35,535 nt of DNA from assembly GCA_001839685.1 (NCBI GenBank), contig MLAK01000461.1, forward strand, positions 1 to 35,535, read 5' to 3'. The stretch is from Tritrichomonas foetus (Eukaryota; Parabasalia; Tritrichomonadida; Tritrichomonadidae). The notes under the pieces were generated by a model. The model did not search any database. It saw only the letters and a program-made list of their open reading frames with translations, and was not told the DNA's origin. The stretch's first letter is position 1. Every line of letters begins with the position of its first letter. Positions 1 to 7,879 of the stretch are shown here, piece by piece. The position numbers and the translations under genes are program-made.

Positions 1-204
1 CAATATCTTCCGAACGATATAATAAAGTATTGAAATATCATTATAAAGTTTTGAAAATATTTACATAATTTAAAATCAAAATATCTCCTTTTCCAATAGA
101 CAAAAATTTATCTAAGTTGGCTATTCATCTTAAAATATAATTTAAAAAATATATTCAAAATATTTAAAAAATCTGATAGAGAATTATCGAGTCGGTCGGG
201 TTCT
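1..204 (-). mobile_element. Right end of a P-superfamily transposon copy (truncated by window start)
   Basis: These 204 bases match 33340-33543, the right terminal part of the full element, with no difference that I could see by eye. They end in the same 18-base terminal inverted repeat TCGAGTCGGTCGGGTTCT (187-204). The bases that follow, GTCATATT at 205-212, would be the 8-bp target duplication of this second insertion, but its left end lies outside the window. Only the non-coding subterminal region is included; the transposase start codon would sit just to the left. The contig may begin here because assembly broke inside a repeat. The strand given is that of the transposase gene in this orientation. 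Confidence 0.9.
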
Positions 205-354
205 GTCATATTAGATCTAATTTGATACAACGAAGAAAAACTGAGAGTATGTTTCATGAATTCTTATTACATATTATAATAGTTAATTGAGTATATATAT
301 TCAGAGTAAAATCAATAACTTGTATAACTAGTGAGATAAATGCAGATCAATATT

Positions 355-540
355 TCAATAGTTTCTTACTTTGTTTATTTTATTAAATAACTTTTTCACA
401 ATGAAAATGGTCTTTTCCCGAAGAACAGATTTTAATCTTTCCCAATTCTCTTCAGAAAACAAAAATATCTTTTGAATACCATTTTCATAAAAAATTTGAA
501 TGGCAAAAATATGGTTGATTGAAAAATGACTATATCTCAT
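355..540 (-). CDS. Small hypothetical ORF, 61 residues
   Basis: This ORF starts with ATG at 540 and runs 61 codons. Its composition looks protein-like (aromatic and charged residues well mixed, with a segment NGIQKIFLFSEENWERLKSV), but I recognise no family. It stands head-to-head with the MRH-like gene, 49 bp apart. It may be a fragment of an older gene rather than an expressed protein. The rest of 205-589 is A+T-rich sequence in which I see nothing else. Confidence 0.2.
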   Translation of the reverse strand: MRYSHFSINHIFAIQIFYENGIQKIFLFSEENWERLKSVLREKTIFIVKKLFNKINKVRNY

Positions 541-589
541 TCAAAAAATAATTATTATTCAAACCTACAAAAAAAATTCAAAAAAAGGA

Positions 590-1740
590 ATGAAATTTCT
601 TTTCTTCCTTTTTCTCAACTCAGTTTTCGCTGATGAATGTCTCATTCCTATCGACAACGAACTACTCAACGCTTCGTCCTTCAAAATGAGTTCACAAAAC
701 GTAAATCTAGAAGAAAATAATTATTCATTTCATTCAGGCTTTGCGGTGACCTTCACAATGACGGATTCCTTCCATACGGTAACAAAAGTCTTGTGGGCAT
801 TTCGGCGGCCTATTTTTATAACAATAAACTCGTTTTTTCCGGCGCGAGGGATTCAATCAGATCGTCGTTCGAGGATTCGAAAAAAGAGAATTTTTATATC
901 GAGTATGGGTATACGACAAAGGTTAGAACGATTCTTGCATTCAAATGTAATAAAAATACGACGAATGTTGTCGATGAAGTGAAAAGAGTGAAAACCGATA
1001 AAGTCAATTCAAAAAGATATATTTCAATAGTTTACGAAGATATTGATTGCTCAAAACTTTTTGTTGTAAATTCAACAGATATAGATAATAATAACAAACC
1101 TTATATTTATCCAAAAGGTTTTATTTCAAAATATGAAATTGGTGCAAATTTAACAAGTAAAAAAACTATTGATTTAGCTTCAATCAATCCTAAATATAAA
1201 ACATTTGGGCCTTATAATGCAGGTAATGGTTATCAATTTTTCTTTTCACCAGCAGATATTCATGATTGTCCATTTTCATTTAATTGTCTTGGAAGGAAAC
1301 CATTTTCATCATCATTTGATGTATGTTTAAATGGAATCTGTAACTCCTATGGTGTCATAGCTAATGATACGTATGGTGAATATGACAAGAAATCATTAGA
1401 CCTGAAAGTCAAATACGAAGATAAAGAGAAAAATCGAACAGCTAATGTTTTATTTAAATATAAGCGTAATGTTTTGGGTCACCCAATCTTGGGTCTCAAT
1501 TTATACAAACATCCATCGATTTCAGAAAATGAAGTTAATGTTGCTTTTACATGGGATGAAGTTTGCCTTGGTGGAATGACAAAAGAAGTCCTCAGATGGA
1601 TCATCATTGGATGTTGTCTTTTCGTATTCCTAGTCATTATTGTCGTAATCATCACTATTGTGCTTGTTGGGCGGAGAAAAGGCAGCCAGGGAAGTGCGGT
1701 ACTCACATCATCATTGATGAGGAGCTTCGATGAAGTTTAA
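590..1740 (+). pseudogene. Type I membrane protein with MRH-like lumenal domain, frameshifted
   Basis: The gene starts at ATG 590 with a signal peptide (MKFLFFLFLNSVFA, then DEC). The reading frame must change once between about 721 and 790, because the upstream frame ends at 982 while the coding pattern continues in another frame, open from 721 to the TAA at 1738-1740. The second part carries a lumenal region with several cysteines, the pairs CNSYG and FTWDEVC, and many N-glycosylation sequons. A single membrane helix follows (about 1597-1670, IIIGCCLFVFLVIIVVIITI), then RRKG and a tail of about 20 residues. The spacing of strands and cysteines resembles mannose-6-phosphate-receptor-homology proteins such as M6PR and Atg27, which cycle between Golgi and endosomes; that match is inferred. 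I see no trichomonad intron signals at the break, so it is either a pseudogene or a one-base sequence error. The stop overlaps TAAAA, a trichomonad-style polyadenylation signal. Confidence 0.5.
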
Positions 1741-1797
1741 AATTATATATAGTAAAGCATTTTAGGATCATTTAGATGGTTTTTTCTTTCTTGTTAG

Positions 1798-2118
1798 TTA
1801 TTTCTCATTATTTCTTTCTCAACTTCTTGATTCATTTCTGAAAGAAGATAAAGTTGAAATAATTTGTTCTCACAAAAGATCAAATTTTCTCAGATTCAAT
1901 TCTAGATGTAATAATTCTTGTTCTTTCTTTTCATGTTCTTCAATAAATAGAATAATAAATTCTTCTGCAATTTCTTCTGAATGATACGAAATTATATTTT
2001 GTTTAATATATAATGGGTAACCCATAAATTCGTTCATTGTTTTTTACTCTTTTAAAATTTGATTTAAACTTTTGATAGTATTCTCTCTTGCTATTTTCCA
2101 ATTTCTTAGATCTTTCAT
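1798..2118 (-). pseudogene. Decayed ORF of unknown family
   Basis: Read on the minus strand from an ATG at 2118, one frame gives protein-like sequence (MKDLRNWKIARENTIKSLNQ, later NEFMGYPLYIKQNIISYH and a Glu/Lys-rich helical stretch). It is broken by several in-frame stops: one just before an internal ATG at 2037, one after the LRKFDLL segment, and one more before the end. Keeping the same frame across stops argues for a gene inactivated by nonsense changes, not for random sequence. I do not recognise the protein. It lies convergent to the MRH-like gene. Confidence 0.4.
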
Positions 2119-2148
2119 ATCACACTTTTGATTGGTTTTCTACATTCA

Positions 2149-2304
2149 CTCAGAAATTGTAACTCTTATGGAGTGATATCACACAATAAATATGGTGAAT
2201 ATGGCAAGAATCCACTAGACTTAAAAGTCAATTATGAATTCATCAATTAAAAAGAGAAAAATCTAACAAAAAATGTTTTATTGAAGTGTAAACGTGATGT
2301 TTAA
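2149..2304 (+). pseudogene. Fragment of a paralogue of the MRH-like gene
   Basis: In the frame starting at 2149 this translates to CNSYGVI, then YGEYGKN, LDLKV and NVLLKCKRDV, which aligns without gaps to the stretch CNSYGVI...YGEYDKK...LDLKV...NVLFKYKRNV encoded at about 1338-1472 of the upstream gene. It contains an in-frame TAA (after the EFIN segment) and ends at TAA 2302-2304. So the locus once had a second tandem copy of the MRH-like gene, of which only about 50 codons remain recognisable. Confidence 0.75.
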
Positions 2305-3241
2305 ACATCTGTTGATATCATGAAAACTCCTTTATGTAATTGGAAGTATTATATAAATAGTGCGTGAGAATCACTGGTAGTCAAGTAAAACTGACTCATG
2401 AATGGTGCATAGATGAACCAACTGCCGTAAATAGTGGACCTATAGAAAGGATATTTGCTTTAGAAAGTGGATTTAATGCCCTAAACCATTGTATTTCTTC
2501 TTCCAAATCTTTAGAAACTCAGCATTACTGTTTATTAAATGAAATCCTATGTTCATCTCCTTTTTAAGTTGATTATTCCCGAAATATTCTCTGAATCATC
2601 TTTTAATTGATAGTTCGATGTTGATGTTGGAGAATTGGTCGATCCTGAGTCGGAATTAAACATAATTAATACCAAATGATGTGAAATGATGATAACATTC
2701 AAAGTTTCTCAATTTTTTTCAATTATTAACATTTCAAAAGAAATACATAATTTAACAAATATAGAATGTAGGGGAAAACACCAAATTAACTTATAAATAA
2801 GAAAAATCGATATTTTTTTTTGTTCCAATAATTTGAATGACAACTATATTGTTAATTTAATTCAATGTATAATGTATTTATCAATTATTTTTTCGTTTTG
2901 AAATTAATTCAAAGACAATTTGAGTGTTGATAAATCGAAATTTAAATTTTTCAAGTTAGATAATATCGGGACATGGATACTTTGAAGTGAAGCAGAAGAA
3001 GAAGATGTGGTGAGACTTATATTTATTCGCTTGTCAATGTAACTCAGGCTCGATTTGTCTTCATAATGTTGTTGTTTCACTCTTCGAGTTTCTTTATCTG
3101 GAATCTCCCAGCAGCAGCAATTCAATCAAAATAGAACTGAATCTTATGAGCATTTATCAATCATCAAACTCACTTAGTATCTCCAGAAAACTTCGAGAGA
3201 GAGATATGTGAATGATAATGTGAATGGTGACCAAATAATTA
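2305..3241. other. Gene-poor stretch with short unrecognised ORFs
   Basis: An ORF without ATG at 2364-2567 (+, 67 codons) and another without ATG at 2904-3125 (-, 73 codons) have partly protein-like composition, but neither has a recognisable domain. The opposite strand of the second is also open around 3060-3200, so its direction is uncertain. The remainder is A+T-rich sequence with nothing I can name. Confidence 0.4.
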
Positions 3242-3700
3242 TACTATTCACATGATGCTACCAACAATAATGGATTCAATCATCAAGTCAATCATATTCC
3301 CAGAAATTTTGATAAAAGTGAGCCTAATTCTACACCAAGAGTAACAAAATTTGCTATTGAATAATCTTCATGTTTCAAACATCATTTGAGTGACATGAAT
3401 CACAAAGACTACATTGACATGTTTTAGGAAAAGCTTTACCATTCCATGACTCTTGGGAGAATTTTTCTATACAAGCTTACTGGAAATACTAAGTTCATGA
3501 AAACATCAAAATAATTGTGTACGAAATCATCAAAATATTTGTTCAATTTCTTCCCTATAAAATAATGGTATCTTTCAAAACTTGAAAAAAGAAGCTATTA
3601 TGAATTCGTGAACATTTATCACTATTCCCAAAACATAGAAATAATTTCTGAAGAGAAAGAAAATTGGGTCAATTTTCATCCGCTTTTTTTCATTCATTAG
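3242..3700 (+). pseudogene. Decayed ORF of unknown family with four in-frame stops
   Basis: One frame stays protein-like for 152 codons, interrupted by stops at 3362-3364 (TAA), 3425-3427 (TAG), 3512-3514 (TAA) and 3563-3565 (TAA), and ends at TAG 3698-3700. Open segments of 40, 20, 28, 16 and 44 codons are longer than expected by chance at this base composition. Recognisable patches include HHLSDMNHKDYIDMF and KLYHSMTLGRIFLYKLTGN. I cannot assign a family. The start is uncertain; the same frame upstream (from about 3146) may also belong to it. Confidence 0.35.
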
Positions 3701-4030
3701 TTTTTTACAATCAAACCATATTTATCCACTGGTTGGATCAAAGACCATAGTTGTTAGCATTAGTGGCCCTAATTAATTCAAATTAAAATTTGTTTCTCAT
3801 TTCAATTCAAATGATTTGTTATTTTCAATCAATCGTTATATGTCATTATTTCACGACAGAAATTGTTAATATTGCGTTACACACAGCTCTTGTCATATAT
3901 CATTTTCCAGTTTAATATTGACTTTCATTATCCTCTTCAGAGTTCGTCATATCAGTCGTTGTTGTTTAAAACCAGTGTCTTTAGTCATTATTACTTCGCT
4001 AATTACTTTATTGCTTTCTTAATTGCATTG

Positions 4031-4088
4031 TTACTCTACATTTTGTTACTCTACATTTTATTACTTTACATTTTATTACTTTACATTA
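4031..4088. repeat. 15-bp tandem repeat, about 4 copies
   Basis: The unit TTACTYTACATTTTR is repeated at 4031-4045, 4046-4060 and 4061-4075, with a partial unit at 4076-4088. A second cluster of the same unit lies at 4314-4356. Because the unit is a multiple of three, an ORF running through it encodes repeated hydrophobic LLLYI; I regard that as a by-product and not a gene. Confidence 0.85.
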
Positions 4089-4313
4089 GTGTTGTGAAAA
4101 TGTGGAAAATTCCATCCATATACATGCTCAAAAATCCACATTTCCACAAATTGTCCTTTAGAAAGTTTGCAATTGTTACAATATTGTTACCATAACAACC
4201 GTTTATTAATGCCACAATTCCGAACCCTACTTATTATTCATCTAATTTTAAATCTTTCCACAATTCTCAACTTTGCTTTTTCCACAAACAAAGAAAAATT
4301 TCACATTTTCACA

Positions 4314-4356
4314 CTACTTTACATTTTATTACTTTACATTTTGTAACTTTAAATTA
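4314..4356. repeat. Second cluster of the 15-bp repeat
   Basis: Two near-perfect units (4314-4328, 4329-4343) and a degenerate third one of the same 15-bp repeat seen at 4031-4088. The 225 bp between the clusters shows no gene. Confidence 0.75.
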
Positions 4357-4527
4357 GGGCTTTGAATATTGACCTGATTTTATGGTCATGTATTATATCA
4401 CAGGCTTATGATTGGATGAGTTATTTGATGTCACTTTTTCGCAAACAATCAGAATTCGCCTTTTACTTGTAACAACTGAAAACCGTTTTCGATTAAGTAA
4501 AATTATGTTAACTATTTTAGCGAAACC

Positions 4528-4601
4528 CAGATTTCTTCTCAAGAAAAACTTTTTCATTATTTTTAGCCGTTTAACACAAAAAGTGTTTGAGAAGAAATCT
4601 G
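4528..4601. repeat. Inverted repeat, 15-bp perfect arms
   Basis: The arms CAGATTTCTTCTCAA (4528-4542) and TTGAGAAGAAATCTG (4587-4601) are exact reverse complements, 44 bp apart. The inner flanks also pair imperfectly (ACTTTTT against AAAAAGT). The inverted symmetry explains why overlapping ORFs are open on both strands here (4393-4638 minus, 4412-4645 plus); I do not call either of them. Confidence 0.8.
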
Positions 4602-4670
4602 TCTTTAGTGCAGCAACTTTTTCATTATATTCGACCATGTATTGACCTTAGTCAAGCTAAATGTTTATGC

Positions 4671-4738
4671 GTTACATCAGAAATATTGAAAAATTGTTAC
4701 ATCAGAAATAAATTGTTACATCAGAAATATTGAAAAAG
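4671..4738. repeat. Short GTTACATCAGAAAT repeats
   Basis: The string GTTACATCAGAAAT occurs three times in about 65 bp, twice followed by ATTGAAAAA. No gene is visible between this cluster and 4914. Confidence 0.7.
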
Positions 4739-4913
4739 TACATCATTTTATTTCACCAATGGTTAATATTATTAACCTTGCACTTTTCCACGTTGCTTAT
4801 AACCGCTTAGTGTATCAGAAAAGTATTCAAATTTGTAATAAAAACCGTTGTCACATGGTTATGGTCAAAAACAAAAAGTGCCAATTTTTAAGGTGAATTT
4901 TGATTGAATTTTA

Positions 4914-5327
4914 TTACAAAATGGAAGTTCTCTTCATTCTCTCGGCAATCAAAATATCTAGTCCCTTTTGGATGGAATTCACATAAAAGAACTCTAAAAC
5001 AAGTGTACTATCATAGCAATGCCGCCCATATTGTGGTATTACATACATCCTGAAGAAAGCAAACTTTTCTGACTGATGAAAAAAGCAAGAAAGTATCAAA
5101 AAATTATGGCGACCGTTTACCCTGTGCTTGACGATTTTCTATGCCCCATGACTGGGGGGTTTTGGGGGAACCTCCCAAAATTTTATAACTTGTGGCATGT
5201 TTTGTAAAATGAAAGCCACTATTCCAAGCTCTATAAACTCTACATTGTTGCTTGACAATGATGCCTCCTTTGCGTTATTTCTAGAATTGCTATCTTGTAA
5301 ACTTTCGAGTATTATTTCATATAGCAT
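4914..5327 (-). pseudogene. Hypothetical ORF with one in-frame TAG
   Basis: From ATG 5327 the minus-strand frame is open for 62 codons to a TAG at 5139-5141. The same frame then stays open and protein-like to 4914, giving 137 codons with a single interruption. The first half has LYEIILESLQDSNSRNN and FWEVPPKPPS; the second has FFHQSEKFAFFRMYVIPQ and STLVLEFFYVNS. No family is recognised. Its start is only 10 bp from the start of the GT15-like gene on the other strand, leaving no room for two normal promoters, which also suggests that it is not expressed in this form. Confidence 0.35.
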
Positions 5328-5337
5328 GTCATGAACA

Positions 5338-6459
5338 ATGATCCTCAGTTTCCAAATTTGTTTTTATTCGGCCATTTTGGCATCTCTTGCCTTATTTCGC
5401 ACATATTTATCTCAGAAAAAGGATGTAAAAGTCATAAATCCTTTAATTGGCGATTCTTTTGCAGTTGGAGATTATATTTTCCATAACCTTTCTCTTGGAA
5501 AGAACTATGAGGATTTTACGTGCCGAAATGAATCATTTTTGCATTTTACACCAAATAGGAAGGTCTACGACAAAGCAAAAGTTATTTATAACTTAATGGT
5601 TTTTTATCCAGAAAGCAAGATGGAACAAACCCTTGATCGTGCGAAATACTTCATTAAACAGATTTCGGAGAAATATACTCCTACTCTGACTGATTCTTGC
5701 TTTTTATTAATCACTGTAAACTACACTGTTCGTAATCTTTCGCAAACATTTGATAGGGAACTGTTCACCAAGGAATCAATACATAGATTAGATTATGGGT
5801 ATCGTTTCTTCCAACAGAAAAATATATTGATTTTTCAAACCAGTATTCAACAAAATCTTTTCAGTCGAGAATTTTTAGAAAGTCGGCACTTTACACAAGT
5901 TCGACATTATCCGTTTACTGCACACTATGCAGCCTGTTTTGGAATTTTGGTGTATCTGCCTTTCATGTTGCAAATTTATGATTATTTTGATTATTTTGGT
6001 AGAGTTGACATCGATTTTGATCGTTTTAACCTGAACTATTCGATATTTCCGGATCACATCATCAGCCAAAACAAAGACATTCATTTGATTGGATGCTACC
6101 ATCGCTTGGATTGTGATTTCGTTTCAATCAATGTTTATAAAATGATTTTTGAGTATTTAATTTCGATTGGTAAAAAATGTAACAATACGCTTTATCACTC
6201 AGAGAATTTCTTCAACGGATACATTCACAGCGAAACCCAGAGCATTCCTGGTGCATTTCAACTGATCTGGCTGGGATTATACTCGTCACCTGAAATAAGA
6301 TCTTACGCCAAGTTTTTCGTGAGTTATAAAGATGGTATTCCGAAAAATAGGTGGGGTGATCAGCAGTTTTATTTTATGGCTTTTGCCATGTTCTCCAGCA
6401 AGGAGCATATTCGATATGACAGAAATCTGTTATTCTGCCGCCATCAGCAACTCAAATGA
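5338..6459 (+). CDS. KRE2/MNT1-like (GT15-like) glycosyltransferase, type II membrane
   Basis: The product has 373 residues. A short cytosolic start leads into one membrane helix (residues about 5-21, ICFYSAILASLALF), as expected for a Golgi type II glycosyltransferase. The lumenal part has DxD-type acidic residues in GRVDIDFDRF (D224, D226, D228) after YDYFDYF, the place where GT15 alpha-1,2-mannosyltransferases bind metal and GDP-mannose. Near the C-terminus it has DGIPKNRWGDQQFYFMAFAMF (R338, W339, G340, D341), resembling the invariant RWGD block of that family. Several N-glycosylation sites are present. The length is near the family norm. The donor and acceptor cannot be told from sequence; overall similarity looks distant, so another nucleotide-sugar transferase family is possible. 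The gene ends in TGA directly before a long A-rich tract. AAAAAGT motifs occur well upstream (4732, 4871). Confidence 0.6.
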   Translation: MILSFQICFYSAILASLALFRTYLSQKKDVKVINPLIGDSFAVGDYIFHNLSLGKNYEDFTCRNESFLHFTPNRKVYDKAKVIYNLMVFYPESKMEQTLDRAKYFIKQISEKYTPTLTDSCFLLITVNYTVRNLSQTFDRELFTKESIHRLDYGYRFFQQKNILIFQTSIQQNLFSREFLESRHFTQVRHYPFTAHYAACFGILVYLPFMLQIYDYFDYFGRVDIDFDRFNLNYSIFPDHIISQNKDIHLIGCYHRLDCDFVSINVYKMIFEYLISIGKKCNNTLYHSENFFNGYIHSETQSIPGAFQLIWLGLYSSPEIRSYAKFFVSYKDGIPKNRWGDQQFYFMAFAMFSSKEHIRYDRNLLFCRHQQLK

Positions 6460-6477
6460 GAAGAAAAGAGGGAATAC

Positions 6478-6574
6478 CAAAAAAACAAAAACACACGAAC
6501 AAACAAAGCAAAAAACAAAACAAAACAAAAAACAAAACAAAACAAAAAACAAAACAAAACAAAAAGTAAAAAAA

Positions 6575-6626
<52 letters not shown>

Positions 6627-6645
6627 AAAAAAAATAAAATCGTTT
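6478..6645. repeat. A-rich microsatellite with a 44-base A run
   Basis: Starting about 20 bp after the glycosyltransferase stop there is (AAAAC)n-type sequence up to about 6562, then 44 consecutive A residues at 6581-6624, a T, nine more A and further A-rich sequence. ORFs through it encode only Lys/Asn/Thr or Phe tracts and are not genes. Confidence 0.9.
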
Positions 6646-6662
6646 TTTACCAGACAATTATC

Positions 6663-6940
6663 TTATTTCTTATTCCATTTTGAAATATTAAATCCAATTG
6701 TGAATGATTCATTTGTTAAATAATATAAAGAAATAATGCCCCTGTTAATAGAATCATATGAACCTCTTGGTTTTTCTCGTTTAAGTGATTGCGTTATTTC
6801 TGAAATGACCTTATCGTATCGTTTGTTTTCATGAAAACACATCGATCAAAAAGTGCAGATGAATTACATCTCGGACCTTCTTTTTTGATGCGATATGGAT
6901 TGGAACATATTAGATGATAATGTGTTTCAGTTTTGCTCAA
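6663..6940 (-). pseudogene. Decayed coding relic, one frameshift
   Basis: On the minus strand, one frame from about 6940 reads LSKTETHYHLICSNPYRIKK and continues to a Cys-containing segment ending near 6834. After a one-base shift the frame from 6833 runs 56 codons (HENKRYDKVISEITQSLKRE, then SLYYLTNESFTIGFNISKWN) to TAA at 6663-6665. Both halves look strongly coding. It follows the NET-domain relic on the same strand and could be the C-terminal part of the same former gene, but that link is inferred. A 37-codon plus-strand ORF at 6895-7008 overlaps and is probably a shadow. Confidence 0.45.
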
Positions 6941-6989
6941 CTGTCAATATTTCTGATACAGGATTCTGGATTGATTGTCAACCAATTCA

Positions 6990-7314
6990 TTGGAATAAAG
7001 AAGATTGAAATTCGAAAGATGTTGACTCCTTTTCTTTTGCGTGCTTGATGTAAACTTCAATTGTTAGAAGTTTAGTATTATCAAATGAAGAAAATGGAAC
7101 ATCATCTTCTCAATTCCTGATGGTTTTGACATAAAATTTCTAGAATTTCACCCAAAAGTTCGGGTGGAAGGGAATTCATGGCAAATCCAAGTTCATACTT
7201 CTCTTTAGTAGTCATAGAATTGTTCAAAAGTGATTCTGGTGAATCTTTGTGTTTGGGGCAAAGCAGCATTCGATACATCTTTTTTGTATATCTGAATTCA
7301 CCAATACAATTCAC
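6990..7314 (-). pseudogene. Broken BET-type gene: NET domain remnant
   Basis: The minus-strand frame ending at 7102 contains MTTKEKYELGFAMNSLPPEL followed by LGEILEILCQNH. This matches the start of the extra-terminal (NET) domain of BET bromodomain proteins, where M(T/S)xxEKxxL...INxLPxexLgxVVxII is conserved. After a frameshift near 7107 the next frame reads EDDVPFSSFDNTKLLTIEVY, then IKHAKEKE, which corresponds to the acidic 'EIDFETLKPSTLRELERYV' half of the domain, and stops at 6987-6989. No bromodomain is visible upstream and the longer frame has no ATG at its beginning, so this is a truncated, frameshifted relic. Intact NET domains recruit chromatin factors through the acidic groove. Confidence 0.6.
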
Positions 7315-7879
7315 CCTATTTCAAAAAGTGAAATAAAAGTGACATTTTGGAAAAAGTGGAAATTATAAACTATTGAAATTCTGTGAAAATTCAAAAAATT
7401 GTGAGAAAAACTACATCAAATTCGAATCCACATGTAAACGGTTGTGTGAGGCGGCATGATTGAGAAAGAACGATTTCCACCAATTGAAGATGTTGAACCA
7501 GACACATTATGTGAATGTGAACCACTACTAGTTAACTTAAATTCACCTGATTTAGTAGGCTTGTTTGAATTTCTATAGAACCATGCATCATCTACACAGA
7601 ATTTTGATGTATAACATCTCACTTCATTTTTATTAAAACAATTAATTTTATTCCTTAATATATGAGAATGTTGTGTTTTATATAATTTGAATCGATAATA
7701 AGAAAGATATAAATCAAAACTCTTCGAAAGTGATTTTATTAAAAACAGAATATGAATAGCTTTTGCTATTTAGACACCAATTATCTTTTGGGGAATACTG
7801 TGTTATTTAAAATATAAAGTTGGTCTGATAAAAGGTCAATTAATACACATAAAACTAATAAAACTAGATAGTTTTTTCT
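7315..7879. other. Intergenic region with an ATG-less ORF
   Basis: A minus-strand frame is open from about 7769 to 7416 without a convincing ATG. Its last third has a Ser/Gly/His-rich linker-like stretch and the patch SKFCVDDAWFYRNSNKP, which I do not recognise. At 7344-7370 there is a stretch (TTTGGAAAAAGTGG...TTATAAAC) very similar to one at 14383-14405 upstream of the IQ gene. Nothing else is identifiable. Confidence 0.4.

Noticed and set aside
721..790. Possible spliceosomal intron in the MRH-like gene
   Set aside because: No GTATGT-type donor or ACTAACACACAG-type branch/acceptor sequence as known from trichomonads; a one-base frameshift explains the data.
3863..4195. Plus-strand ORF of 110 codons with repeated LLLYI
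   Set aside because: No ATG at its beginning, and the hydrophobic part is only the translation of the 15-bp tandem repeat.
4393..4645. Two overlapping ORFs, one on each strand
   Set aside because: They are mirror images around the 15-bp inverted repeat at 4528-4601; neither resembles a known protein and there is no way to prefer a strand.
6332..6657. Lys-rich (+) and Phe-rich (-) ORFs
   Set aside because: They translate the AAAAC microsatellite and the A44 run.
6895..7008. 37-codon plus-strand ORF with protein-like composition
   Set aside because: It overlaps the better supported minus-strand relics at 6663-6940 and 6990-7314 and is probably their shadow.
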